Shown piece by piece: positions 34,359 to 45,017 of a stretch of DNA of 64,000 nucleotides. This stretch comes from Dactylonectria macrodidyma (taxonomy: Eukaryota > Ascomycota > Sordariomycetes > Hypocreales > Nectriaceae): the NCBI GenBank assembly GCA_020744425.1, contig JAGMUV010000003.1, positions 1-64,000 of the forward strand, read 5' to 3'. Position numbers and translations under genes: made by a program. The notes under the pieces were generated by a model. That model did not search any database and was not told where the DNA came from. It saw only the letters and a list, made by a program, of their open reading frames with translations. Each line of letters opens with the position of its first letter. The first letter of the stretch is position 1.

Positions 34359-35712
34359 ATGATGCCAACGCCCTGCTCTTTACGCTCCGTCACGGGGTTG
34401 GCTCGAGCTATCTTTGTCTTTGGCTTCATTGCTCGAGCTGTACAAGCCTTGGATATAGTCGTCCCCGACTTGAGTCCCATCCTGGATACTCCAAAGTTTC
34501 TTGTGTCTGACATTTTTGTTGTCAAGCCAGGCACAGAAAAGGGAGGCTGTGATGCTTACGACGTCAACCAGTGGTATCAAGACGCTGTCACCTTGGTTAC
34601 ATCGGCCAAGGAAGCCGTTGCTGCAGCTGTATCTGCTGGTGAGAGCGGCGACACGAAGGCCGACAGTTTGAAGTACCTTCAGACTTTTTTCGATGTGAGA
34701 CCGTTGAAGACGGCACAAACAGAGTTCACTGACCGGACGGCCAAGATGACAGGCAAGTTTTCTGAAACCATGAATCAGAACCCTTCCAAGGCGCTGACCT
34801 TTTGCCCAGAAAATATTCAGGACGTGATCGATGCGTTGGTAGATGACTCAGAGGGTGATGTCGATGACAAGCCGTGGATCTTTTGTGACAGCACATGGAC
34901 TGTGGGTAAGCAACCCCAATGCAATTTCTAATCTCGCTTTTTGAAAGCACCCTACTCACTCTCATGTTTTAGAGGAAGCCTGGGATGATACGGCCCGAGC
35001 GACAGCCAAAGAACCAAACCCCGATGGCAAGCCGATACGTGAGGTCTACAAAGACTGGTATCAGCCGAACTACGTAGACCGGAAAGCCGCCATAGACGCT
35101 GCCACAACCCAAGAGGACAAAGATGCGCTCATACAGCCCTTTTGTAAGTAATTTCACTGTACCCACTACCTGGAATAGAAAATCTGACATTCGTTTCCAG
35201 TCCCGTTTTGGTCGGATGACTTCAAAGCTTACATCTTTGACGTGACTGGGGATTACTGCTCAAGAACCGGGAATTTTGCGGGTACCGACGACAACTTCCA
35301 GCCAAACTCGATGACATTCTGTGCAAAAAACTTCAATTCCGACCATTACGCTAAACTCGACGATCTTCCCGCTGTGACAAAGGGACGAGTATCCATCAAG
35401 GATCTCGAAGTCACAGGTCTTACTTTTCTCCACGAAACCTTCCACTTCGCGTTGCTAAATGAGCACACGCCAGACCTCGCATGTGAGTTTACAAGAGATT
35501 CCAGTACATTGAGAAGGGCTGTTAACCTATTTATAGATCTCCTTACAGAGATCACAAAAAAGAAACCGTTAGATCTTACTGGGGAGATAATGACAGCGGA
35601 TGAATCGATACGAAATCCAGAGTCGTATACACTGTTTGCACTGGCCTACCATCTCGGCAAACTGAACCCAGATTACACGTTTGCCAGCGGCATGTCGTAC
35701 AAACCCAGGTAG
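34359..35712 (+). CDS. Secreted M35-like (aspzincin-type) metalloprotease
   Basis: Three exons: 34359-34905, 34973-35143, 35201-35712 (1230 bases, 409 residues), with introns of 67 and 57 bases and in-frame joins. The start at 34359 gives a signal peptide ending near IARAVQA; the frame is open farther upstream, but those starts would place hydrophobic sequence internally. Near residue 310 is LTFLHETFHFAL, an HExxH zinc-binding motif. Farther on, NPESYTLFALAYHL matches the Tyr-containing segment that follows the motif in deuterolysin/Lys-endopeptidase-like fungal proteins. A classical GTxDxxYG motif was not seen, so activity is uncertain. It is likely an extracellular peptidase or effector-like relative. 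Confidence 0.75.
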
Positions 35713-35985
35713 TCTTGCTCTTGTGGACGTTTTTTTTTTGGGGGGGGGGGGGGGCCGGTTTCGCTTTTCCAGCCAAGGCACGATATCCATGTGATTACCG
35801 GGGAGCTTCGATGGTTACGTTCTATAATGGCGGAAGTCGCAAGCAAATTGTGAATTGAATAGGGTTGAAAGAAAGTGGTATGCCTCTCGCTTTCTAACTT
35901 TGGCAAAGGGTTCTCCGATTTCACCTTCATGTTCGCGATATTTCAATTTCATAAACCCAATTTCCACCTGACAACCCCCCCGTAA
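35713..35985. other. Intergenic spacer with T10-G15 homopolymer run
   Basis: A run of ten T (35730-35739) is followed by fifteen G (35740-35754), 17 bases after the protease stop. No gene. The two flanking genes converge here. Confidence 0.7.
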
Positions 35986-36723
35986 CTACAGTCCCAATCC
36001 TGGAATTCTGGCAAAATTAACATGAATTGATTCCCATTCAATGAGTCCTAGGTCCTTCAAGTCCTTGTCAAAGACGTCCACCACCAGCGGCCTGGCGGTC
36101 CCTTCAAGTTGAGGGTGCCGGCGCCTCTCATTGGCCTTGAATCGCTCCTCGAGCTCCCTGCTGTACCAGCCGTGACACCACATACATGCGATTGCACTCT
36201 CCCCATTTCGATCTTGCAGACCGTCGACCCACGCAAATGTTGGGGGTTTCTTGTAGCACCGAGGATTTGCAGGAACCAGGGTATGAACAAGTCGTTCAGT
36301 CTTCACTATCGCTCGCTGAGTCTCTGGTGAGGTTGAGCTCGGGAAGTAGGCAGTCAGGACCTCGGTGTTAGGGCCAAAGGTCATGTTGAACCAGCTTCTC
36401 GAAAAAACGGCACCCTGCGTTTGTGGCTGGACAGGAGGAGTCGATTGAGCCGTGAGGTTGGTCATCAAGTCGTCGTAGTGAGGCGACTTTTTGAAGGCGT
36501 CATATGCCTCAAGTGATCTCCAGGCCGCGACGAGCAGGCATTCTCGTGGAGACTCGGCGATTCGGCCAAAATACGCGGTGCGGAGATGCGGTTTGCATAC
36601 TGCGAGTGGCTCGAAGATGGCCATGTCAATGGGGTCGTCTGGGGCTTCGAATCTGGTCCATATAGTAATTCCCACGCGGTTCGACCATTCGGAAAAGTGT
36701 GGAATTTCCATGTTGGCGGCCAA
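35986..36723 (-). CDS. ABM-fold (dimeric alpha-beta barrel) protein
   Basis: This is a single-exon ORF of 245 residues starting MAANMEIPHFSEWSNRVGIT. It appears to contain two similar halves of the antibiotic-biosynthesis-monooxygenase type: a beta strand, then a helix with AAWRSLEAYDAFKKSPHY (about residues 66-83), the typical W-x-S-x-E-x-Y-x-x-F-x-x-S pattern. Fungal proteins of this kind are mostly uncharacterised; some act in secondary metabolism as cofactor-free oxygenases or cyclases. It converges with the M35-like gene. The function is inferred from the motif only. Confidence 0.6.
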   Translation of the reverse strand: MAANMEIPHFSEWSNRVGITIWTRFEAPDDPIDMAIFEPLAVCKPHLRTAYFGRIAESPRECLLVAAWRSLEAYDAFKKSPHYDDLMTNLTAQSTPPVQPQTQGAVFSRSWFNMTFGPNTEVLTAYFPSSTSPETQRAIVKTERLVHTLVPANPRCYKKPPTFAWVDGLQDRNGESAIACMWCHGWYSRELEERFKANERRRHPQLEGTARPLVVDVFDKDLKDLGLIEWESIHVNFARIPGLGL

Positions 36724-39139
36724 GGTGCGATGAAGTGTGCGCTGTTGGAGAGACGCCAGTTTGCATGTTGCTCGTGGTGGGTAGAGGGCAGGGCGTACGG
36801 GCTTTTATACCTAACACTGTTCTATTTCCCTGTAGGGTCTTTTGCTGTGAGTAAGCGTACCATGTAGTGCCTGTGGGATTTGTATGGCTAGCAGGGTTCC
36901 TCGGGTTATTCACCCCTGCAATTTCGCCACTGTGTATTTATAGCACTAGCTGAGAGTATCTCAAGCTCGAAGAAAGTACGGAGGTGCATTTCAAAAGTCA
37001 TGTCCCATTCTCAAGCCACACTTTTTAAACAGCCAATCAGAGGGAGTGAGATACATGAGATACTTTGCATCACTTACCTCCACTAAAAGCTCAAGATCTA
37101 TAGCGCATTAAACACTGCTCGCAGATGGCAGCGGGCGCTCTTAGCCCCTGAAGACCTCTGGAGATACAGGGAGCTACAGTGGAGCAAAGAAATAAGCTCC
37201 CTAAAAGCTATGTACTGCTAAGTAGCTGGCAGGGGTACGAGGGTGTGGCGTCGTTAGCGTGGGACACGACTTTTGAAATGGTCGTCCGTAAAGATGTAAT
37301 AATGCTCTGATCGGCTCAAACGTAACCGTCGAGAAAAACTGTTGACAGCAGGGTTCAAGACACTAAAAAGATGTTCCTTTCCCGCTTTAGCTAGTAAATC
37401 TGCTACTAGACTGGGGATTCCTTATCTAGCGGCTCGCCCAAAAGTTATACACAGTCATTCGATGTATCTTTTGCCGCTAGATCAGATGTAGACAGACTGG
37501 TCAGCTGTCAATCAGGGAGGGTCCTCGCGATCGGCTTCGGACGGATGAGCCAAAGGGCACTAATTATTAATTGTTAAGCTAGTGAAACGACCTTGGCGGA
37601 CGAGGAAGAAACCACACCCAAATGGCTAGCTATCTTTCCGGGGCCACTGGGGCCAATCGCGACTGACGCCGTCTCGCCGCCTCCAGCAGAGGTCGGCAGC
37701 GGCTGCTTCCAGCACCACCGCAGGTGAAGATGACGGGCCGGTCTCTTCAAGATAGCTAGGAAAGTGTCTAATTAGACACTTTATCCGGTTGGATCGCCGT
37801 TGCGGATTGTGGCAAGGCTCGAAAAGATGAAGGTTGCAGCGGCGGATCCGGGCTTGGGTGGAAGACCGCGGACGCGGTCGGTCGGCTCGCAGGAAAAGGG
37901 CGTATTCGGCCAGATTAAAAGAGGTCTGAAGAAAAACAGGAAATCCGCAATGAATTTGATAGTCATACAGTCTAGAAAATAACAGTCTTATCGACTTCCG
38001 CAACTGAGAGGCTTCTCTACCTCCCCAGCTGTTGAAGCTGACGTCCCTGATGATGATGTCCTTGAAAAATCCTTAGAAAAATCCCGAGACCTAGAGAGTT
38101 GAATCTCTAGTCCCCACAACCCTATCTAACCCCTGTCCCGCCACAATCGCATCACTACTTTCCTTATTATTAGCCTTATTATTAGCTTTATTATAAGTCT
38201 AACTTTTTCTATAATTAGGAGGATAGCTAAATAAAGTTAAATAGTCTATAGTATTCAGACTGTCTTAACTATCTAAAGTTATTATCAGTCTCTTTATTTA
38301 TAAGACTGATTTAAAAACCCTTATTAAATAGGAAGAATAGTAAAAGCTTCTCATATTGTTATGGCTGGGAAAGGAAGGATGTAGCTTAGTTATAGCAATA
38401 GCTAGCTGTGGCTAGCTGTGGCTAGTTGTGGCTGAAATTACTAGCTTAGTCAGCTAGTAAAGAGACTAGAAAAGGGGTCGATTCTGACCTCTTATTTTAG
38501 TATAACACATCTACATCTTTATCATCATCTAGCTATTCCCATCCTTAACACATATATATAATTATTTACATCCGCTAGCTGCAAGAAAGTACCTGCTTTC
38601 AGCTTTTATAACAACTATCCCTAAATGAGCCATACAATTAAGGATTCACAAACGTCATAGAATGTAAGACTTTGTTAATTAACTTTTGCTTCAAGAGTCT
38701 CCCCTCAGAGCCGAAGGGTCCGCCGCGGCCAGACGGCGTCCTTTAACCACTCCGGCAGACGGGGCCGCGGACGAAATTAATTGCTCAGCTATTGCGGAGC
38801 TGTCTACCGACCGGACACCAACCAAGGGAGGCGGCCCCAGGTCACGTGTGCGAACGCCTTCGGCCTCCGGATCTGACCCTACATCACGGCCCAGGACGAG
38901 GTCGGGTCCGAACGGCGACGATCTCAGCGCCTTGATGGCTTCCAATCGCCGCCGGGATTAGAGTGACGGCCACGACGACGACCGACATGACCTCACCCCT
39001 CGCCCACTTCGCCGACCCGTCCCTCTTAACGACACCGAAACGTACTCGCGATCAGCCTTAATACGCTCCCCTTCAAAGCTTTCCTCATCAAAGGCCCCTT
39101 CATCCAAAGCCCCGCCAAGACCTCGATTGTAATCTTTCG
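36724..39139. other. Long stretch without a supported gene
   Basis: 36724-37600 is intergenic with no motif. 37626-38003 has opposing frames, the minus one of 125 codons, unrecognised. A perfect 22-base palindrome is at 37761-37782. 38160-38680 is AT-rich and RIP-like, with three TGGCTAGCTG-type units at about 38400-38430. 38690-39130 is GC-rich with opposing frames and adjoins the hAT fragment; it may belong to it but cannot be assigned. Confidence 0.4.
37761..37782. other. Perfect 22-base palindrome
   Basis: Half-site AAAGTGTCTAA followed by its exact inverse with no spacer. No associated gene is evident. Confidence 0.9.
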
Positions 39140-39560
39140 ATATTGCTAAATTTCAAAATTGATGCTCCTTAGTCATCACGAAGCCTTGAGACTTCGGTAG
39201 AAATTTTGGAGACAGTTGTTGTTTGAGGATACGTTGTTCGAGATCACTGTCCTAACTCGATCCTTTATCTTCTATTCCTGCATGACTTGCGAAAGCGTTA
39301 CAGCGAGGTTTTCCTCACTATAATACCTGAGCTGGTGTCGAAGTGCTAGTAGGTGCGGCTGGTGCTGGCCCTGGCGGTCAAGAAAGTGAGCTGTGACTGC
39401 TATAATAGTGTACCGATTGGGTGAGGTCCACAGGTCGAACCCGACATGAATTTTGGTAAGAGCATCTGAAAGCTCCTGCTGAACCTGGTCCTTCTTAGAC
39501 TTGTATATATCATCCAGCAGACGGCTCATCGATTGCCGGCTCCATAGTTACCTGACCTGA
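39140..39560 (-). pseudogene. hAT-family transposase fragment, minus strand
   Basis: The minus strand from about 39550 reads SRQSMSRLLDDIY, then IHVGFDLWTSPNRYTIIAV and TAHFLDRQGQ. The FDLWTSPN block is the catalytic Asp region of fungal hAT transposases. It runs on through a stop to KIKDRVRTVISNNVSSNNNC, the region of the second catalytic Asp (here Asn). The C-terminal dimerisation domain is missing. Composition is normal, so it was not heavily RIP-mutated. Another hAT relic lies at the right end of the window. Confidence 0.8.
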
Positions 39561-40254
39561 CAGATGAGGATCGAGTTGTCAGAGAAGCTATTTAAAAAAT
39601 GGATCGGTAAAGAAAGAAAGGGAATATCGGTGTTGATCAGAAGCCCTAAGCTTAGTTCTCGAATCATCTTGACCTTAGCTCGCAGCACGGCGCTGTATTA
39701 TAAGCGTAGTCGCTTAGGACGATCAAAGTCGTTAGTCAATGGGTCTATGTCAGCTCTTTGACTGCTCTCGAAGATCCTGTAGGACGTGCACTCGGTCAAT
39801 AATACTCAAGCTTACGATATTTCATTCTCATACTCGCGGAGACAGTCAGCTGCTAAACTGGTAGTAGCAGCAGCAAAGAACTCAAGGCTAGCCCTTCACA
39901 TTGCACAACACGACTGCTACATAATAAACCAAGGTGTTGCCGTAAACCCCCACACATCATATCCATCATCACCTTGTCATTAACTTCAAGTTTCCTTCCG
40001 TCAATGTTGTCCATCCCTTCGAATACCTCTGCTTCGTCGTTCCATCGCACCACCAGTGGGAGCCAATCAGCATTCGCTCGAACCTCGATGGCAAGGTCAG
40101 AAGAGTAACAAAGTAGGAATTCTCCGTCGACCTCCTCTCTGGTACCCGCTCTAGAGTCTCTTATCCAACAGCCTCCATGTCCGCCACGACCACGCCTCCA
40201 AGTCAGGGATCCTAATAGTGCAACCAGTGCGTGTGAAAGCCTCAAACTGCTCGG
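39561..40254. other. Possible upstream part of the hAT element
   Basis: Sequence of normal composition; a minus-strand frame of 130 codons (39853-40245) has no clear motif. It may hold the N-terminal part of the transposase in damaged form. Confidence 0.25.
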
Positions 40255-40415
40255 TTAGTGCGTTTGCCGTGGTCACACTAAACTGCCAGTCCGTTTGACT
40301 TAGCTACACTGAACTGCCAGTTTGCATAAGATATGCAAACTGAACTATTGGTCCGTCCGTCAAGGTCGAAACTAAACTACAGTGCAAACTGTAGTTTACA
40401 CTATTAGTCCGAACA
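40255..40415. repeat. Cluster A of a degenerate ACT(N3)AGT motif
   Basis: Several copies of a motif like CACTRAACTGCCAGTCCG: ACACTAAACTGCCAGTCCG, ACACTGAACTGCCAGTTTG, CAAACTGAACTATTGGTCCG and ACACTATTAGTCCG. The cores are short dyads. A related cluster lies 1 kb to the right. They may be subterminal transposase-binding sites. Confidence 0.7.
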
Positions 40416-41364
40416 TAATAGCCCCACTTGCGGCCGGGCACTCCCCGTGCCTCTCAGGCTGCCTCCTGTGGGCTCCTGTCTTCAATAAGAACAATAGATA
40501 GCCTTTCGGGCGGCCTGTAATTGACTTAATCTGCGCTTTGGAATGGGACGTAGTTACGTAATCGAGCCACGTTTGACGCAGAAACTGGGGGCCATAATTA
40601 GTACGATGCTATTGAAAGCTAGCCGCTGCAGGAAGCATAGGAATTGTGTGTTATTATTGATCTGACTAGCTAGAAAAAGGGGAGACGCCGCGGTCGGCTT
40701 TGTGATCAGCGATGTCAGCTGTTGCCTTACAAATTAGGTGTAAATCGGGACGGTGGCTAAACCCGGATTGTACGGTCGGATCCACACCAATAGATACACA
40801 TTACTCGACTGGACATAACAATCTGCCATTATATCTCAGACTACGATGGAATCGAAACAGAAGCTCTGAGCAAGCCAGTGGTTATAATCTCACTAGTTTG
40901 ACTGTAATTCTCGAAGAGATTAGCGTGATTGGCATCTTAATGGCTTTGCTCAGGACGATGCAATCCCAGCCCAACCTACCCCACAGGTATTGGATAGAAG
41001 TTAACTAGTACTCCGCCTATCTGTAATGGCAGGGTTGGTATCTCTTAACTCGTCGGCTTGAGGTTCGCCACTGAGATAACACACACTTCATCGTCTCTCA
41101 GGCAGTACATGCTTCTGGCAATCAGCCAGATAGCCCATTCCAAAGCTACAAGATTAGGTTGCTGTTGAACATATAAGTTTTGTTAGGACGGATGGTTTCA
41201 GTTGCGCGATACTTATGTCACAATAGACAAACACGGTACACTGGCTGTATCTGTTAACACTCCTTAGCGCTATCTTTGAAACCCCGCCGCGCGCGCTCTC
41301 TCCGCATTGGATCGCGTACGCCAGGGCTGGGTACTCCGCAGCGGGCCCCAAACTCGGAAGGACG
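40416..41364. other. Region between the two motif clusters, no gene supported
   Basis: A plus-strand frame of 98 codons (40712-41008) and a minus-strand frame of 65 codons lack motifs. Composition is normal. Confidence 0.3.
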
Positions 41365-41580
41365 TGGGCACACTAATAGTGCCACTGTTAGTCTGCGGCC
41401 CTCGCACTGAACTACTGGTAAGTCTGGTCGAGTTATACTAGACCGTCAGTGCAGTGCGAGAGGCCTGCACTGGACCGTCAGTGTAGCCCGGGAGACGTGC
41501 ACTGAACCAATAGTCCATAGACTGTTGGTGCGAACTACAGTGTGCACTAATAGTCCGCTTAATGGTCCACACTATTAGGA
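41365..41580. repeat. Cluster B of the degenerate ACT(N3)AGT motif
   Basis: Copies include CACTAATAGTGCC, GCACTGAACTACTGGTAAG, GCACTGGACCGTCAGTG, GCACTGAACCAATAGTCC, GCACTAATAGTCCG and CACACTATTAGG. They are mostly in the same orientation as in cluster A. Confidence 0.7.
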
Positions 41581-42117
41581 GCGCTGTCTCGAAGTAAATC
41601 TGGCTTATTTATAGTAAAAAACAACCTATTATTCCTGCGGCTATAGTTCTCCTTTCTTCTTAATAACGATTCCGTTACAACTCACTAAAATAGGTTAGCA
41701 CTAAGATTCAAGCAGTCGAAAGAATTGTAAATAGGGTAAATTTGGTCAAAGACAAGGACTAGGCTAACTATACCAACACTCGCGATAACACTACGAGTAA
41801 CAGTTGAATGACATAAGGCTTGAGACTTCCTGTACTCAATTTGCGTCTAATACTTAGAGAAGAGTTAGGAGCTTATATAGTTTGATATATAGATATTTAC
41901 CTAGTAGTTCATAGGGTTAATAATAGCTTGATAATTAAACTTAATACAAATGACTTTATATAATTCGTAATTCGCCTGTTAAGACATTTCCAAACTAACT
42001 ACTTCATTTCTATAAAAGTAAAAGCCTGACTTTCCACTATGAAAGAAATAATCATAGCGAAAGACCTATGGCATTGCAACTCGTCGATACCAGCCTTAAG
42101 ACCAACATATCATTTCC
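41581..42117. other. Intergenic, 3' side of the small secreted-protein gene
   Basis: Moderately AT-rich, no gene or repeat recognised. Confidence 0.4.
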
Positions 42118-42564
42118 CTATAGCTCAACGTCAGGCTCCGAACCAGCTCCCTTGTCCAGACCAGTAAGAGTGTAGTTCTGGCTCCAGTAAACAACACGGT
42201 CATCTGTTCTATCATTGAAGATAGCCTGGAAAGTGAACAGCTTGTCTTTAGCTAGTTTGTCGGCAAATTCGTCAAGCATGCGGTGGAAGTTGTCGCCGAA
42301 TTTGATCTTGTACTCGCCGTCGGACAGATAGATGTCACCCTGCATTTGGCTGATATCTGATTCGAGAGTATTGAGCTGGTCAGGCTTACAATGCCAGCCG
42401 AAATCAATCTTGTGTGGGAGATTATCGGGGACGCCACCGCTCCAAGTGATGGTGATCTCCTTGCTGACGTCGAGGACTTTGGAGGGATCGGGACCTGTGA
42501 ACTTAAAGGCTTGGATGGCGGGAAGCGCAGCGAGAAGAGCGGTGATGAAGGCCTTGGTCTGCAT
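42118..42564 (-). CDS. Small secreted protein with Ig-like wall-protein fold
   Basis: This is a single-exon ORF of 148 residues with a signal peptide (MQTKAFITALLAALPAIQA) followed by FKFTGPDPSKVLDVSKEITI and TWSGGVP. A Pro-rich start and an IxITWSG strand are typical of the Kre9/Knh1-like N-terminal domain (PF10342-type) of fungal wall proteins. There is no Ser/Thr tail or GPI signal, so it is a stand-alone module. Only two Cys are expected, one of them in GWHC. It could be a wall-associated or effector-like protein. Confidence 0.6.
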   Translation of the reverse strand: MQTKAFITALLAALPAIQAFKFTGPDPSKVLDVSKEITITWSGGVPDNLPHKIDFGWHCKPDQLNTLESDISQMQGDIYLSDGEYKIKFGDNFHRMLDEFADKLAKDKLFTFQAIFNDRTDDRVVYWSQNYTLTGLDKGAGSEPDVEL

Positions 42565-43551
42565 TGTTAAAAGCGGTCTGGGATTTGGATTGAGGTTGTT
42601 TTGTCTTGAGAAGGTGTTGAGGAATAAGGGGGATGAACCAGAGACAGCTGATGTTAAATATTCTTAGAAATTCGAGGATTAAATTGGTGCCTAACAAGTG
42701 TTCCGCGGACCATTTACTTATTATGTGTTGTGATTGCAGAAGTGTCTCGAGTCTGCTGAATTCCAAGCGCTGACAGGTGGTATGATTTTCGTCTCGGCTA
42801 TTGCCTTTCAGGGGATAGTGTTGAAGGATTCAAATGCTTGTAAGGGATGTGTCTGCCTTGCCGCTTCAACGTTCGCTCTCTACTAACACGGGACAAAGGA
42901 CACCTGTCCTTAGCTTTCTATAGCCATGCGCTCCTTCCAACGCCTTCCATGGTTTTCTATGCCAGGTGTTGAATTGGAGACCTATAGTCTAGAATAGCTG
43001 CTGTACTACTACATAAGTAAGGCGACCTTACACTTTTGCCGCTGCTAGCTATTCAACAAAACACGTAGCCCAGGCATCTTTGTTGGATTTGATATCGTAC
43101 GAAACATGCTCGTAAATCCCACAGCATTGGGGGAAGGCGGAGAGCTGGCTCGCTCACTCGTTCCAATGCGTGGCCCAGAGCGCTTATCATTCCGGCCATC
43201 TTGTAACATTCGGGGCCTTTGCCCAGGGCAGTCAGTTCATTGGACCCAAACTGATGGATAGTGTTTCGCCATCGAGGCGGGCGAGGAGCCCAATTTTCGT
43301 CGAGTCCGCGAGAAACCTCACCTGGTCTCGTGTCATTGGTGATGCAGTCCCACCCACACCAGCGGTTAGGCTCTCCTGCCTCGGCCGAAGGTCGTCCCAA
43401 TGTCGACGACAAGGACGCACCATGATCACGATGGATTGCGACGCGAAACACCCCACCCTTCTCGCCATTCCAACTGGCTTTGCCCATGCTTGGCGAAACT
43501 GTAGGAAATACCCCATCCTCGACAATAGTCGAAGTAATCACCACACTGGGG
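42565..43551. other. No gene supported; opposing frames at 43053-43601
   Basis: 42565-43050 is probably the promoter side of the small secreted-protein gene. From 43053 to 43601 a minus frame (182 codons) and a plus frame (139 codons) overlap and both run through the A23 tract at 43552-43574. Neither has a recognised domain, so no CDS is called. Confidence 0.35.
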
Positions 43552-43574
43552 AAAAAAAAAAAAAAAAAAAAAAA
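43552..43574. repeat. A23 homopolymer
   Basis: An uninterrupted run of 23 A between CACACTGGGG and GGTCACATAG. It could be a retroposed poly(A) tail or simple-sequence growth; no flanking duplication was found. Confidence 0.95.
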
Positions 43575-44285
43575 GGTCACATAGCGTAGTCGCTGTTTCA
43601 AGTACTTTTAGTAGTGTAGTTCAGTCATTTCCTTGCTTGTTACTTAATTATTGTTAAACCGGTTATGTTTTTAGTTCTAGTATCAGTCTCTCAGCTAAGA
43701 CAAGGGTTGTGGTTAGTTGGTATCCGAGGCGCCGCTGAGCTGTCGCTGATTCCTGTGACCGCCGCCACCACGCGACCGGCTGATCTGGATCCCCGGGCCC
43801 GGCCAATGGTATCCCTGTATATCCACATGCGGCCCCCAGGTTCGCTGCGGACAGCCGTGGATATTCGCGAATATCCATGGACCCTCGCTGATCGGCCCTG
43901 TAGCTCCAGGGCGCTCCAGGGCATCCGGGGCACCGACCACAGACCCGCCTAGGCCGGCCCGTTCTAGAGACCTCGTAATACGGAGTACGATGATAGATCG
44001 GATCGGATCGGATCAGATGCCGGCTCTCTGATTGATCTTCGACTATGACGAGGAGACGGGCTGGGAAGAAGAAGAAGGTGGTTGTGGCTGACTCAATAAC
44101 CGTCAGTGGGTTCAACCTTAACAGAGGACCAATTGGCCAATTACATTAAACTGCTGTCCTGACAGGATTTTCCTCTCCAGTGACAGATTTCGAGGCTGGT
44201 GGTTGAAACTGCTTGAGTGATCTGAGTTGCTCGACAATGGTCGCGATTGCGCTTGTCGCACAGAAGTAACCACCATGCACGGCCG
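43575..44285. other. Intergenic, with a 20-base palindrome
   Basis: No gene supported. TGGATATTCG and its exact inverse form a palindrome at 43858-43877, extended to 26 bases with one mismatch; a related TATATCCAC lies 35 bases upstream. A GATCG-type microsatellite is at about 43993-44013. Confidence 0.5.
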
Positions 44286-44513
44286 ATGATACTACTTCGT
44301 TGTCCTATCCCTGACGACCCTGCTCCTGTCAATGCCACCTCTATTCCCTTTGACCCTGAATCAGATTGGCGCTACGCCTGTACACTGAGCATCTGGGAAG
44401 GCTGTGGGTATTCTTGCAGAGTGTGCGCCGGCGGGGGTTTTTGCTTGTGCGTCGAGTGCTTCGACGGAGGTATCCGATGCCGTGACATTTCCCATGTGCT
44501 GGTGCCTCGGTGA
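44286..44513 (+). pseudogene. ZZ-like zinc-binding domain fragment
   Basis: This short frame (75 codons from ATG 44286) ends YSCRVCAGGGFCLCVECFDG and GIRCRDISHVLVPR. The C-x2-C ... C-x-C-x2-C ... C-x4-H spacing with a terminal HVLV resembles the ZZ-type zinc-binding module appended to many fungal STAND or prion-type proteins. A GTGAGC donor overlaps the stop, so a second exon (about 44570-44680, Gly-rich frame LGLWAGYTMSVVKSQ) is possible, but the phase does not join cleanly. It is probably a truncated gene. Confidence 0.45.
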
Positions 44514-45017
44514 GCGCCCAGAAGACATATCCCTAACGGCCTGCGCGGCTGTACCAAACACCAGCAGACGTTCTTCAACTCCAAGGCGGGGTCCAACTCC
44601 AATTTGGGGACGACGAAAGGTGGTGCTCTGAGTCTCGGATTGTGGGCCGGCTATACGATGTCTGTGGTGAAGTCGCAGTAGGGACATCAGGCATTAGGGA
44701 AGGCGGCGTCCGGGGCCAAGTACGAAGCCATTCGAGATTATAGAATCAAGAAATCACCTCATGGGGTCTTCGCAATGTATTTCACGGTATGCCCTTCATC
44801 CATCTTAATACATTTGCAGGTCCAGCCCGATGCAGGGCATCTACCGCCTCTGAATCCTTAACGCATTGTTTTTTTTTAGCAATAAGATGGACTCCATTGA
44901 GGTCGGCGTAACAAGGTGCCTGGTCTTATTACCATCTAACATAGAGGTGCGTGAACATTGCATGAATTAGAGCTCTCAAAGATACCAGGCGCCTCGTCTT
45001 GTCCCAATCACATAGGC
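44514..45017. other. No gene supported
   Basis: It may contain the rest of the ZZ-like gene on the plus strand. The 3' end of the Gα-like gene on the minus strand lies just to the right. Confidence 0.35.

Noticed and set aside
37626..38003. Minus-strand frame of 125 codons
   Set aside because: It overlaps opposing frames and the palindrome, with no motif or plausible introns.
43053..43601. Opposing frames of 182 and 139 codons spanning the A23 tract
   Set aside because: Both include homopolymer-encoded Phe or Lys runs and neither has a recognisable domain; direction cannot be chosen.
44361..44687. Minus-strand frame of 108 codons opposite the ZZ-like fragment
   Set aside because: No motif; the plus strand carries the Cys/His pattern.
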